This document shows, one piece after another, positions 12,301-27,300 of a stretch of DNA of 64,000 nt (position 1 is its first letter; every line of letters starts with the position of its first letter). The position numbers and the translations under genes were made by a program. This DNA is from Owenia fusiformis (lineage: Eukaryota > Annelida > Polychaeta > Sabellida > Oweniidae), in contig CAIIXF020000002.1 in the NCBI GenBank assembly GCA_903813345.2, forward strand, positions 23,634,455 to 23,698,454, read 5' to 3'. Under the pieces are notes generated by a model. The model was not told the DNA's origin. It saw only the letters and a list, made by a program, of their open reading frames with translations, and did not search any database.

Positions 12301-15300
12301 CTTTTTGCCGATAGGGCTAACAACCACATGTCGTGGTGGGAAGGGGTACCCATCCTCCAAACGCAGGGCAAACATCATCCACTACGTTCCTTCCTTCTTC
12401 CACCCTATGATGAGCTGTTGCAAATACGCTGGTAACAATTTGGCAATTTGATTTGCCAGAATTTTTTCTGATTCATGAATAGGAGAGATTTTGACAAGAT
12501 TGATTCCTGCGTGTGTATGGAAGATGGAGGTACGAGTTCAGGAAGCCTATGTTCAGAGTATGCTGGCTACCTTGTATTCAAATATATTTATAGATGTGTT
12601 CAAAATATATTGTCCACAGATGTAATATGAAATTTTATCCTATGCCAAGTAGAGTTTTAGGGAGATAAGTTGGTAAAATATATCCCGTATCCTGATTTTG
12701 AGGTTTCAATATCCAGAACCTCACTATCTCCCGCTTTGATGCATATCTTCCCCCTTCGGAGCATATCTTCCCGCTTCCGGTAAGTTGTGGAAATGCAATA
12801 AAGTGACTTTGCATATGAATGATTTGTTTATTTTTACACCTTGTACTATTGAAATGGCCACATGCCCCTGAAAACTCTACTTGGTATAGGATAAAGCAGT
12901 TATGTACGGTCAGTTTGGATAAAATTTGTGAGATATGCACATCTACCTTTGGTCCCTACGGTCTCTCAGGTAGATATGCATATCTACCTCTTGATAAACC
13001 CAATATCCAAAGCCTCCCAGTACATAACCCTTATAAACACTGCCAATTTTCTGTAACACGAGGTTCATATTGTTTATTATTGCAAATTGCTTTTTAGATG
13101 GTGTAATAAACTCAATATACTCTTATGTCCTGCTTTTGCATATTGTTAAAATATATCACATGTTTGATTAAGATAAATCATAACTTTTGAACATTAGAAT
13201 ACATGTATGTTAATGTAAACAGCTCAATAAACTTTGTAACATCTTGCTATGGTTGAAAACAATGATATATGAGTATAGTTTTCTCTGACAATTTCTAACT
13301 TATAACTGTTCCTTAATAGCCCTTAAGCTAAAGGGTCCTTGTTAGATGCCAATTATTTTAACAAGAGGATGGTTATATGATACTATATTAGATCTCAAAT
13401 ATTGTTTTGTCTTTGATGGTCACCCAAATGTTTATTTCAGTGGAAATTCTCTAATGTATATTACTGGATGAGCGTGGTGTAAAAGTGGTTTTGGAAAATA
13501 GCAAATTTCTCTTCATGTAAGTTATTTGTGGTTTATTATTCTACATTGCTTCTGAAAACATGGTGTCTAGTTTTTCAGCGTTTTGGAAATATGCAGATTT
13601 ATACCCCCTGGTGTAATTTTTAGGGGTACTAGGAAAGCCATATATGATTCCTAGAATATAGAGCCAATCATCTTGTTTTTTACAGGTAATCATGTACTTA
13701 TCATGACCTACCATTATGACAATTTTCATTAAAGTTGATTTGCCGGTTTCTATGGTAACGGATATTATATGTTAAAAAAGTATACATTTTCGTCAAAATG
13801 TAAGACACCCCATGAGACAAAACACATATTATTTTTTTCATGAAATTGGGAGGAATCACCATGAAAACATTTTAGAAAACTTATTCAGTGTATGTTTAAT
13901 AATATTAGATCAAATTCTGTTTTATCTTATCCACACGTACAGTGGAATCTATTGCTGATGATTATATGGCAATGCAAATAAATTTAGAAAGGGGACGTGG
14001 CACTTTTCCCAAGAATTTTTGATTTGTGTTCAAATTTTTGAAGAAAATAAATAACCATTTGTCCTGAAGTTAACAGATATTATTCACATCATTATGTTTG
14101 ACTATCATGGAAAGTTTCATCAGTGTTGGTATACTGGTTACTGTGGTATGCAGATTTATACCCCATTGGGATGATTTTAAGGGGGTACATTGAAAGCCAT
14201 CTATAATTCCTAGAATATACAGCCAATCATCTTGATATTTACAGGTAATCATCTACTTATAATGCCCTACCACTATGACAAGTCTCATTAATGTGTAACA
14301 ATTGGTTACTATGGTAACAGAAATAATTTATTAAAAAGTGCACATTAAGGAGGTACTATGTATAATTCCTAGAATATTCAATTAATCATCTTGATATTCA
14401 TGGGTAATCATCTGCTTATCATGTCCTACCAGTATGACTAATGCCATCAATGCTGGTCTATTGGTTGCTATGGTAACAAAAATCATTTGTTAAAAAGTGC
14501 ACATCAAGGGGGTACTATGTATCATTTCCAGAATATTTAATCAAACATCTTGATATGTACGGATAATCATCTGCTTATCATGTCCTACCAGTATGACAAG
14601 TGCCATCAACGTTGGTCAATTGGTTGCTATGGTAACAGAAATAATGTGTTAAAAAGTGCACATTAAAGGGGTACAATGAAAGCCATGTATAATTCCTTGA
14701 ATATTCAATCAATCATCTTGATATTTACGGGTAATCATCCGTCTACATGTCCTACCAGTATGACAAGTGCCATCAATATTGGTAATTTGGTTGCTATGTT
14801 AACAGAAATCATTCGTTAAAAGAGTACACATTTTGCAAAAATCTAAGACTCAGGCAACCTTTGACATTAAGCTCATAATATGTTCATCATATTGGGAGAA
14901 ATAAGCATGAAACATTTCATAAAACTTATCACATCTCATCACTTTTTCACCGAAAAATTCCTAGATGTGGGTTCGATTTTGAATAAAAAAACCTAGATAT
15001 AGGTCCTATTTTGATGAAAGAATCCCTAGAACAGGGTCTTCATTTTGAAAAACTTTAAACTCAGTATTGTTCTTAAAAAAAATCGCCAGAGGTGGACCTT
15101 GATTTTTTGGGAAAATTACTTTGAAGTGGGTCTATTTTTGAAAGAAAACATCTAGACGTTGGTCCATTTTTAGAAAAAGATCCCTAGATCTGGATGGATA
15201 TTTTGAATCTCAGGGGCACCCCCTTGTACAAAGAGTTGACCAGTAGCCCCACCCCATCCCTGGGAGTTTTGTCCAATTGTCTGCCAATTTATCCATCTGT

Positions 15301-18300
15301 CTGTTCGTTTGTATCAATTATGACTTCCATGTTTAAAAAACAACACAATCAGTCGATATCTTAATTTTTTATTGGGCATGTTAATGCCTTGTTAGTTTCA
15401 GTATTTTCAACAATGTAACATACAATATCAACATAATATACAATGTATCAATTAGAATTGAATTCATACCAAATCAGTCAATATCTTAATTCATTCTGCA
15501 CATCAATGCCTTGTTAGTTTCAGTATTTTCAATCAATTAGAATTGAATTCATACCAAATCAGACGATATCTTAATTTGTTGTGCATGTTAATGCCTTTTA
15601 GTTTCAGTATTTTCAACAATGTAACATATCAATTAAAATTGAATTCATACCATATCAGTCGATATCTTAATTCTGCATGTTAATGCCTTTTAGTTTCAGT
15701 ATTTCCAACAATGTAACATCAATTCAAAGTGTTATGTTTTACAATATGAAAGTAAGGTATATCAAACATAAACTTGAAATCAGATCCAATATGCGATTAG
15801 TTTTAAAAGAACATTGTTCAAATTTAAAGGCAGCTACTGTGGCTACTGTTGAACAATATTATTTTAGCCTATTTCAAATGATTTAACAGATTGTAACACT
15901 GAAATGAGCTATTAACATGTATGTGAAATGACATGTCATTTTCTTTATTAAAACATGTAATTTGAATTATTTGAATTTTTGTTTGGGACAGGGTACTAAA
16001 ACATTGGTTTCAAAATCTGTAATTAAAATCAATCTGGATTTATAGTTTTATGTTGCCCTTTGTGGTATATTTAAGAACAGGCTTCTTTTTTTGCATTTCT
16101 GAATTGACAGTTTTAAGCAGGTTTTGGTGCTCTCAGATTTTTTTGTTTCATAATGATGTCTTACTGACTTGGAGGTGGTGTCTAGTTATCAACATTTGTG
16201 AAATAATGAAGTGAGTTTCCTTAGGGGGAGGGGTAAACGATGCTTTTTAATACTCAAGTGAAACACAATTCAACATTTTAAAATTTCATTAGATGGGAGT
16301 TTTCCAGAGTTGCTGATAAATGGACACCATCCCTCTTGTTACACAAGCATCTTTTCAGTGGCATTAATGGCTTTTACTATAGCTTCATCAACATTTTGAC
16401 AGGCAGGGAGTTACTTACAGGTTGATAAATGTATTTTTTAAACAACTTATACACTAAAATTTGCAATCTACTCCTTACATGTACTTTCGATTTGAGTATA
16501 ATAAAACTAAGTATACCTCTGACAGAGAAAAGAAAGAAATTCCTGGTTTTCAGATTCCTGAATACTCGATTTAGGGAAACATATTTTGTTCATTGGGATA
16601 TGCTACTCTGTGGAGTTGCCATTCTCTAGTTAATGCAGGAGTTACATAGTATTAAACAAATAATACAGATCTCTTCTAGGAAAATCTTCATAGCCTGGCA
16701 AAGTTGAACAACAAAAATCTGCACAGATTGATGACGATGAAGTTAAAGGGAAAATACATAAGTTGCTACGTAATGCTTATTGCAATGCTTCTTGTGACTC
16801 AATATCTAAAATTAAAACAAACGAAAATTAAGAAGAGCTACATCAAAAAACATTTATCATCGTTGATTGAAAAGAGGAAAAAAGGACACGATAGGATGTG
16901 TGAAGTAATGTTGAATATTATTACAACGTTTCCCGTACTGCAATCAACTTATGATATGAAGTCACATAGATTTTTAAAAGAAGCTCACAAAAAATTTGAA
17001 AGTCGTCAAATGGACTTTATTCATTCTCTTTCATTAAATATGAAACATCCATGTGTTGAGAAGATACATCTTCTCGTGGAAAATAAGGATTTGGAAAAGT
17101 ATTTAAAATCACTGAGTGGGACATTGTTCTCGGAAGCTGACATAGACAGTATGGTTCATTTTCACAAGCTATTAAGTTTTCCTACTTACAAGGCTTATGC
17201 CAAATATGCCAATTAAAATCTGATGTTTAAGAACATTGCCATAATGAATGCTGATATTTCGCTTGGTGAAGGATTTGACCAGATCAAAGAAAGTTACCTT
17301 GTTAAGGACCAGGTTGCGTATTGTTTAACGAGACACTCATCACTATTACCGAACTGCACATCCAATAAGATCCTCTGCACGAAACGTTACATCGGATCTC
17401 ATGATGTTCACATTTTCTTCATGGATAAAGCTTTCGATAACTGGAGCTTAAATCTTCTGGATTACCCGATTAACGTTCTTGGATGTGAGAATGTATTTAT
17501 TTATGTAATCACGAAGAAATTGAATAAAACTGGACTGAACCCATGTTCAATTTTGAAAACCCATCACAACCACTGCTCTGGAATTAGGACTGCAGATACA
17601 GTAAATAAGACAAGACGTGTTAACATCGGCCCAAATGAAAAATATTCAAGACTTATTTCTTATTCTAAAAGATTATTTTAACTTCGAAAATTTGTGATTT
17701 ACAACATGAGAGGTGGTAGTAGTTAATTGGTTTTAGGCACTACACTTAGTATTAATCTTAGTTTTGCTTATGCTATTCAAAGTGTGCTGTTTTTTTGATA
17801 TAATTTAATTAATTTAATTTAAACAAAATTAATGTCTGTATGATTATAATCTGATATTGTTTTTCCATATTGAATATGCTTATTTAATACAGTATCAGAG
17901 GCTGTATTTTTACCAACAGTATACTGATGCATTAGTATGCTGGGATGTGGACACAGCCGAGAATACATATATTGCAATACACAACTGGCAACATTTGATA
18001 ACAGGAAAAGTATCACTCTATATGATATAATTTATGAAGCTGTCATGTTCTGGGTACATGCACTCTTTGAAAGGCAAAAGTAAATGGAACTAAATTAAAT
18101 AGGTTTATCGTTTTTGTTGTTGTTATGAATTACATGTTATGAAAAAATACTTTTTGCCGATAGGGCTAACAACCACATGTCGTGGTGGGAAGGGGTACCC
18201 ATCCTCCAAACGCAGGGCAAACATCATCCACTACGTTCCTTCCTTCTTCCACCCTATGATGAGCTGTTGCAAATACGCTGGTATCAATTTGGCAATTTGA

Positions 18301-21300
18301 TTTGCCAGAATTTTTTCTGATTTTGACAAAATTGATTCCTGCGTGTGTATGGAAGATGGAGGTACGAGTTCAGGAAGCCTATGTTCAGAGTATGCTGGCT
18401 ACCTTGTATTCAAATATATTTATAAATGTGTTCAAAATATATTGTCCACAGATGTAATATGAAATTTTATCCTATGCCAAGTAGAGTTTTAGGGAGATAA
18501 GTTGGTAAAATATATCCCGTATCCTGATTTTGAGGTTTCAATATCCAGAACCTCCATATCTCCCGCTTTGGTGCATATCTTCCCCCTTCGGAGCATATCT
18601 TCCCGCTTCCGGTAAGTTGTGGAAATGCAATAAAGTGACTTTGCATATGAATGATTTTTTTATTTTTACACCTTGTACTATTGAAATGGCCACATGCCCC
18701 TGAAAACTCTACTTGGTATAGGATAAAGCAGTTATGTACGGTCAGTTTGGATAAAATTCGTGAGATATGCACATCTACCTTCGGTCCCTACGGTCTCTCA
18801 GGTAGATATGCATATCTACCTCTTGATAAACCCAATATCCAAAGCCTCGCAGTACATAACCCTTATAAATACTGCCAATTTTCTGTAACACGAGGTTCAT
18901 ATTGTTTATTATTGCAAATTGCTTTTTAGATGGTATAATAAACTCAATATACTCTTATGTCCTGCTTTTGCATATTGTTAAAATATATCACATGTTTGAT
19001 TAAGATAAATCATAACTTTTGGACAATAGAATATATGTATGTTAATGTAAACAGCTCAATACACAGCTGAATAAACTTTGTAACATCTTGCTATGGTTGA
19101 AAACAATGATATATGAGTATAGTTTTCTCTGACAATTTTTAACTTATACCTGTTCCTTAATAGCCCTTAAAGGGTGACGCATATCGTTTAGCAAATCGAA
19201 CGCTCGTTTCTGGTGTTGCTCACCGTTTAGTATAAAAGGCCCGATCCCGGAATAATACTCAAGGGTTCACAGGTTCGAAGTCGTTGTGTCAACACCTCTA
19301 ACTGTTATATAGCATAAGTATATTATAGATCGTCACACATTTATAAAAGGGTGATTTTTATTTTGACAAATCAATTCCACATTTATGGGTGAAGTTTCGG
19401 GATCTTCTATTTGTGTATAATAAGGAAAAATTGGCATCTAAATTTCCCCATAACGTAATAGCACACAGCTTGGCATATGACATATCATAAAAATGAAACA
19501 AAGCAAGACAAACCGGTTTTTAATACAAGAATTTATATTGGCTGTTGTACATGTATTATTTGAAAGCAATCACTCTTTGGATAACGTTTTCAAAATCATT
19601 ATAAACGGATTACTTTATCTCAAAGACAATTTCAATAAACTGGATTTTACCAAACTCCCCTTATTTCTTAAAAATGGACTGATCCAGTTGATTCGCCTGG
19701 AGCAGCCATATTGTTTTTATACGGGATGCTAATCGGAACCCTTTAAGCTAAAGGGTCCTTGTTAGTCTAGATGAAAACAAAGGATTTATCACTGAACCTT
19801 GCTTTGGAGTATATATAATGTTTTATTGCATTTTTTGATAGTTAGGCATGTCTTAGTCAAAAAGCCACAAATATGCAGTTGTGGTAGGTTGAGCGTTTTT
19901 TTCTATTGTCTTTTTAAAATTATGTAATATTTCTGAAAGGGGGCGTGGCACATTTGGTAGTATTCATGTATTTAAATGGAGTTAAATATCCCTTATCAGT
20001 TATTTTTGTTTAATTTATGGCTTGCAATATACATATCTACCTGTGAACATTCTCTCTCTGAAAAAATACAGTAATTATGCAAATTAAGTCATTAAATCAT
20101 CACTACTGGAACAATGTCAACTAAGTGCAGTAATGATTGTTTGATTTTTATAACCGGTTCACCTTTGGTAGAACAGAGATTTGGTATCATTGTAAGGTTA
20201 TAAATGTGTTACAAGTGGAGTTAATTTCACTTGAATAACATAACCCTAAATTAGAGTAGAATAAATACGATCTCAATTATGAGTATAGGGGTAAAAGAAG
20301 TGTATAACAACTGTGTTTTTATTATGCATATTAATTAGCTTACTAATTAACATATCAATTTTAATTCCTTTTTTACATTTACTCAATCGGCTACCGGATT
20401 AACCTACTATTTTATGGGCAACTCATTTAAATATGAATAGTACCTGCCACTATTCCATTCATATTTAAATGAATTGGTCATAAAATAGTAGGTTAATCCG
20501 GTAGTCACTAGTTGTTAGTTGCATTTGCAAATGCAAGCTTATATTTTACATTTACTTCAAAAGGTAGTATTATTAATCTATTGTCTCCTGCTATAACTGA
20601 ACCTAAACATATACAAGTATTTCATAACTTCAAAATATTTCCAAAACAATAACCTTTAACATGTTATAGCAGATAGAGTTTGAATTACACATTCAGTATT
20701 AAAACAACTTTGCTTATAAAATCTTATATTTTACTTTATTCAACTAAAATTATTCAATGTTCCTTCATTTCTTTTTTTAATTGTAATATGTAATCCAGTT
20801 CATTCTGACACTTACTAATCTTATTTTATTTAAGATTTAAAATTTAAAAATATACTTCAATATAGAATATTGATTCCAAAAGATACCCGTTTTGTCATTG
20901 TGAATTGGTATCTTTTCAGAAAGAAAACTTTCATTCAGACTTGAATTAAATGGCCAATTAGTATTACTGTAATATTCTGAAGAAATAATTTTGCTCCTAG
21001 ACACCCTGCTCTTGTTATAGATATGAACAGGACTAATACGCTACATATGAACACCGTAAATGGTTGAATTCTATCTATTCATTTATTTGCGATAACCTGT
21101 GTGGCATTTTGTCTTGTTAATGTTGCAAGATTATCTTTTAATGTAAAGTTGGCATTAATTTTTGTCACTAGTTTGTCCATATGTGCCAAAACTCATTGAT
21201 CATAAAAGAGAATACCGTTTCTACTTTTTTCAATTCTTAAATTGTTAAGTAATCTATTTCATTCTGACACTAATCCTATTTTATTTAAGATTTAAATTCT

Positions 21301-24300
21301 AAAAATACACTTCATTATAAAATATTGATTTTTAAAGATACAGCGTTGCTTCATTGTGAATTAGTAACTTTTCAGAAAAAACTATTATCAAGAATCGAAT
21401 TAAATGGGCAAATACTATGTTTTAATATTCTGATGAAACGATTTTGCTCCTAGACATTCCGCCCTTGTCTTAGATTTGAATGGGACTCCTATGCTGCATG
21501 AACACAGTAAATGGTTAAATCCATTCTGATACTCATCACATATTTCTGCCTTCAACAAGAAATATGAAGGCCATGATTTCTCATGATGGGCTAAATCTTA
21601 CCTAATTTAATTTATGAACTTTTGAGAACTTTTGACAGGGGGTTCGCATGTATCACAACATACCCATATATGGGACAGAATATCGGTATTGCACTCTGGG
21701 AGCCAATCCTCCTTTACCATTTAGCACATACTGGTAGGATTCATGCATTCAGTTTCTAGTGCCTTCATTTCTGCTTGCCTGACAGATGCCATATCCCAAA
21801 AACTCCCCAACCCCACTTATTATCCTCCTAAGCAGCTGTACAGAATCCGTACTTCTTCCCCCTGCTATAACCAATTTGGGAGCACCCGATTAAACTGAAT
21901 CATGTAATCTAATTATGCGCAATGACTTATACATGATTTCTGTTGCAACAGCCAATCAGACTGCGAGTTCTTAATCGGGGAAATGCTAACTGCTTATCGC
22001 AGGGGGTAAAAAGAAAGAATATATTCTGGATTTTGAAGCCCTGTGATCGGAGGATGCCACTTATAGAATCTTTATCAGAAAAGCTTGGATGTTCAAACTT
22101 TCCCCAAATATACTTCATTCATTTATCTACTTTTACTTCTATGGTGTAATAACTTTTACAACTATGATGATTTAAGATTATGTAATTTTATTCTCAAGAC
22201 AACACGTTTTATTTTATTTTTTTATTTATTTTTTATTTATTTCCTTAATTCCAAATAATACAAATACAATCACAACAGTCGAAGACACCCCAAGGGGCAT
22301 ATGATCCATTTTATACTAAACAAAAAATATTTATAAGTAGCAAAACTCATACAAGAAATCAGTGCTCATTAGAATTAAAAATCAACACTAAATATTTCAC
22401 ATTCGGTCCCATCCTCCATCCTCCTCTACTCACTCCAGAGATTTTTCTCCAGAAAAGTTAGACCTTGATCAAATGCAGAATCAGATCTATGGGGGTGACA
22501 AAATTACAAGCAATATGTACAATTGACCTACCAATCTATTCCTTACAATCTCAAATACAAATCTCCCAAAAGATTCACAATATGTTATAAATCAGTAAAG
22601 TTATAGATCCAAAGTGAAAAATGTTTAAATTCTCCCAAATAATAAGAATGGTCACCATTCTTATTGAAAAATAATACATTATTGTAAAAATCTTTAGTTT
22701 TCCTAAAATAAAGTGTACATGAAAAGGAATGACATAGCCAGAAATATTCTAAAATTGAAAAAAAATTTGTTAGGCTAGATCTGATTCTTTCTTTAAGTAA
22801 TGATGTTAATTGTTGAGCAAGTGTAATTTTAAATTCTTTTTGAAGGTGGAAAGAGTATTAGAATGAGTAATTTTATGAGGTAAAGTGTTCCACAGGTCTG
22901 ACCCTGTCTTCCTTATAGAGTATTTTCCCATGTTTGTTCTGAACGTACTAGATCTAAGATTGTATATTTGTCCGGTTTGAATGTGGTAGAATAAGTGATT
23001 CTCAGTTTATATAATCAGGTTTTGTCTCGTGGAGCTGATGATTACATCATAATAAATTAACTACCCTACATACAATTCTGCTGATTTTTTCGTAATACAT
23101 TTGTTATATCTCTAGCTCCAGCTGCTGAGAATTTGAAGATTCCACCTGATGCCTTAAAAAAGTTCTAGAGAAAACCTTAACTGTGAGAGCCTTTTGTACA
23201 CCCCCCCCCCCCTTAGAGCTTCTAGGGTCAATTGTTAATGAGATAATTAGCTAATAAATCCATATTTTGCATATAAGATTTCAATTGTTTATATTACACT
23301 TCTTACTATTGTTACAATTGGTAATATTTAAGGCTTAAGACTGCTTTGCTATTTTGATGAAGTATTTTGCTGACATCAGCATATTATATTTCGAATAAAG
23401 TTGACATCTTAGTTAAAAGAGTAACCTTGTTCTTTAAAACATTAAGTTTTGACCATCCAAGTCCAAATATATGGTTGTAAATTGATTAGATATGTAAAAT
23501 CAATTGAAATGAGAAAAATAACTATTACCGCTGACTCAGCACTTAATTATGGCATTAATTTTTATCAGTTTCAAGGTTCAGTTCAAAGTTAATCATGTAA
23601 ATGTGACATGAAATCACTAAAACCATGTAAAAGCAAGTATATAAGTTCTTAAAACTAGATTCTTAAAATCCCTACTTATGGAATATTACAAATTCTGCTG
23701 ACCTTGCAGAAAAAATTGCTCAAGGTAACATTACTGCATATTTGTCAAATCTTAATCAGAACACATCAGACCAACATATTATGCAATAAAACATTGTATA
23801 TACTCCAAAACATCCCCCTCATGGCTTTCTTCTAGACTATGTTAGATGCCAATTATTTAAACAAGAGGATGGTTACATGATACTTAATATTAGATCTAAA
23901 ATATTGTTTTGTCTTTGATGGTCACCCAAATGTTTAAATCAGTGGAAATTCCCTAATGTATATTACTGGATGAGCGTGGTGTAAAAGTGGTTTTGGAAAA
24001 TAGCAAATTTCTCTTCATGTAAGTTGCTTGTGGTTTATTATTCTACATTGTTTCTGAAAACATGGTATCTAATTTTTCAGCGTTTTGGAAATATGCAGAT
24101 TTATACCCCCTGGTGTAATTTTTAGGGGTACTAGGAAAGCCATATATGATTCCTAGAATATAGAGCCAATCATCTTGTTTTTTACAGGTAATCATGTACT
24201 TATCATGACCTACCATTATGACAAGTTTCATTAAAGTTGATTTGCCGGTTGCTATGGTAACAGATATTATATGTTAAAAAAGTATACATTTTCGTCAAAA

Positions 24301-27300
24301 TGTAAGACACCCCATGAGACAAGACACATATTATTTTTTTCATAAAATTGGGAGGAATCACCATGAAAACATTTTAGAAAACTTATTCAGTGTATGTTTA
24401 ATAATATTAGGTCAAATTCTGTTTTATCTTATCAACACGTACAGTGGAATCTATTGCTGATGATTATATGGCAATGCAAATAAATTTAGAAATGGGACGT
24501 GGCACTTTTCTAAAGAATTCTTGATTTGTGTTCAAATTTTTGAAGAAAATTAATAACCATTTGTCCTGAAGTTAACAGATATTATTCACATCATTATGTT
24601 TGACTATCATGGAAAGTTTCATCAGTGTTGGTATACTGGTTACTGTGGTATGCAGATTTATACCCCATTGGGATGATTTTAAGGGGGTACAATGAATGCC
24701 ATCTATAATTCCTAGAATATACAGCCAATCATCTTGATATTTGCAGGTAATCATCTACTTATAATGCCCTACCACTATGACAAGTCTCATTAATGTGTAA
24801 CAATTGGTTACTATAATAAGAGAAATAATTTATTAAAAAGTGCACATTAAGGAGGTACTATGTATAATTCCTAGAATATTCAATTAATCATCTTGATATT
24901 CATGGGTAATCATCTGCTTATCATGTCCTACCAGTATGACTAGTGCCATCAATGCTGGTCTATTGGTTGTTATGGTAACAAAAATCATTTGTTAAAAAGT
25001 GCACATCAAGGGGGTACTATGTATAATTTCCAGAATATTTAATCAAACATCTTGATATGTACGGATAATCATCTGCTTATCATGTCCTACCAGTATGACA
25101 AGTGCCATCAACGTTGGTCAATTGGTTGCTATGGTAACAGAAATAATGTGTTAAAAAGTGCACATTAAAGGGGTACTATGAAAGCCATGTATAATTCCTT
25201 GAATATTCAATCAATCATCTTGATATTTACGGGTAATCATCCGTCTACATGTCCTACCAGTATGACAAGTGCCATCAATATTGGTAATTTGGTTGCTATG
25301 TTAACAGAAATCATTCGTTAAAAGAGTACACATTTTGCAAAAATCTAAGACTCAGGCAACCTTTGACATTAAGCTCATAATATGTTCATCATATTGGGAG
25401 AAATAAGCATGAAACATTTCATAAAACTTATCACATCTTATCACTTTTTCACCGAAAAATTCCTAGATGTGGGTTCGATTTTGAATAAAAAACCTAGATA
25501 TAGGTCCTATTTTGAATCCCTAGAACAGGGTCTTCATTTTGAAAATCTTTAAACTCAGTATTGTTCTTAAAAAAAATCGCCAGAGGTGGACCTTGATTTT
25601 TTGGGAAAATTACTTTGAAGTGGGTCTATGTTTGAAAGAAAACATCTAGATGTTGGTCCACTTTTAGAAAAAGATCCCTAGATCTAGATGGATATTTTGA
25701 ATCTCAGGGGCACCCCCTTGTACAAAGAGTTGACCAGTAGCCCCACCCCATCCCTGGGAGTTTTGTCCGACTGTCTGCCAATTTATCCATCTGTCTGTTC
25801 GTTTGTATCAATTATGACTTCCATGTTTAAAAAACAACACAATCAGTCGATATCTTAATTTTTTATTGGGCGTGTTAATGCCTTGTTAGTTTCAGTATTT
25901 TCAACAATGTAACATACAATATCAACATAACATACAATGTATCAATTAGAATTGAATTCATACCAAATCAGTCAATATCTTAATTCATTCTGCACATCAA
26001 TGCCTTGTTAGTTTCAGTATTTTCAATCAATTAGAATTGAATTCATACCAAATCAGTCAATATCTTAATTCATTCTGCACATCAATGCCTTGTTAGTTTC
26101 AGTATTTTCAATCAATTAGAATTGAATTCATACCAAATCAGACAATATCTTAATTTGTTGTGCATGTTAATGCCTTGTTAGTTTCAGTATTTTCAATCAA
26201 TTAGAATTGAATTCATACCAAATCAGACAATATCTTAATTTGTTGTGCATGTTAATGCCTTTTAGTTTCAGCATTTTCAACAATGTAACATATCAATTAA
26301 AATTGAATTCATACCAAATCAGTCGATATCTTAATTCATTCTGCACATCAATGCCTTGTTAGTTTCAGTATTTTCAATCAATTAGAATTGAATTCATACC
26401 AAATCAGTCGATATCTTAATTCATTCTGCACATCAATGCCTTGTTAGTTTCAGTATTTTCAATCAATTAGAATTGAATTCATACCAAATCAGACGATATC
26501 TTAATTTGTTGTGCATGTTAATGCCTTTTAGTTTCAGTATTTCCAACAATGTAACATCAATTCAAAGTGTTATGTTTTACAATATGAAAGTAAGGTATAT
26601 CAAACATAAACTTGAAATCAGATCCAATATGTGATTAGTTTTAAAAGAATATTATTCAACTTTAAAGGCAGCTACTGTGGCTACTGTTGAACAATATTAT
26701 TTTAGCCTATTTCAAATGATTTAACAGATTGTAACACTGAAATGAGCTATTAACATGTATGTGAAATGACATGTCATTTTCTTTATTAAAACATGTAATT
26801 TGAATTATTTGAATTTTTGTTTGGGACAGGGTACTAAAACATTGGTTTCAAAATCTGTAATTAAAATCAATCTGGATTTATAGTTTTATGTTGCCCTTTG
26901 TGGTTTATTTAAAAACAGGCTTCTTTTTTTTGCATTTCTGAATTGACAGTTTTAAGCAGGTTTTGGTGCTCTCAGATTTATTTGTTTCATAATGATGTCT
27001 TACTGACTTGGAGGTGGTGTCTAGTTATCAACATTTGTGAAATAATGAAGTGAGTTTCCTTAGGGGGAGGGGGGGGGGTAAATGATGCTTTTTAATTTAG
27101 AATTTAGAATTTATTAAGGCACGGCCACTGTGTTATCAGGGCATGGCCAGACTACAATTATACAAACTACATTTATACAGTTACATTTATACAGTCACAT
27201 TAATCTACAAAGATATTGTGTTGTAATGGTTGCGATGTTATAGGTTTCTTTTCTTAAAGCACATGTCAATGAAATGCAGGACTTCCTCCATATTTGATTT

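Larger units (their letters stand above)
19766..23839. mobile_element. 4.07-kb insertion between units B and C
   Basis: Units A and B join without a gap at GTTAGATGCC, but between B and C that junction is split. TGTTAG occurs at 19760-19765 and again at 23840-23845. The inserted ends are TCTAGATGAAAAC on the left and, reverse-complemented, TAGTCTAGAAGAAAGCC on the right, a short imperfect inverted repeat. The interior contains a perfect palindrome, a diverged tandem duplication and a LINE fragment, but no transposase I can read. Confidence 0.55.

Noticed and set aside
13541-14252. Minus-strand ORFs of 60-62 codons repeated at 24043-24754
   Set aside because: They come from the roughly 160-bp tandem repeat and show no codon-level conservation beyond the DNA repeat.
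14130-14830. CRISPR-like regularly spaced repeats
   Set aside because: Units are long, diverged and contiguous without unique spacers, in an animal genome. The same applies to the LTR minisatellite.
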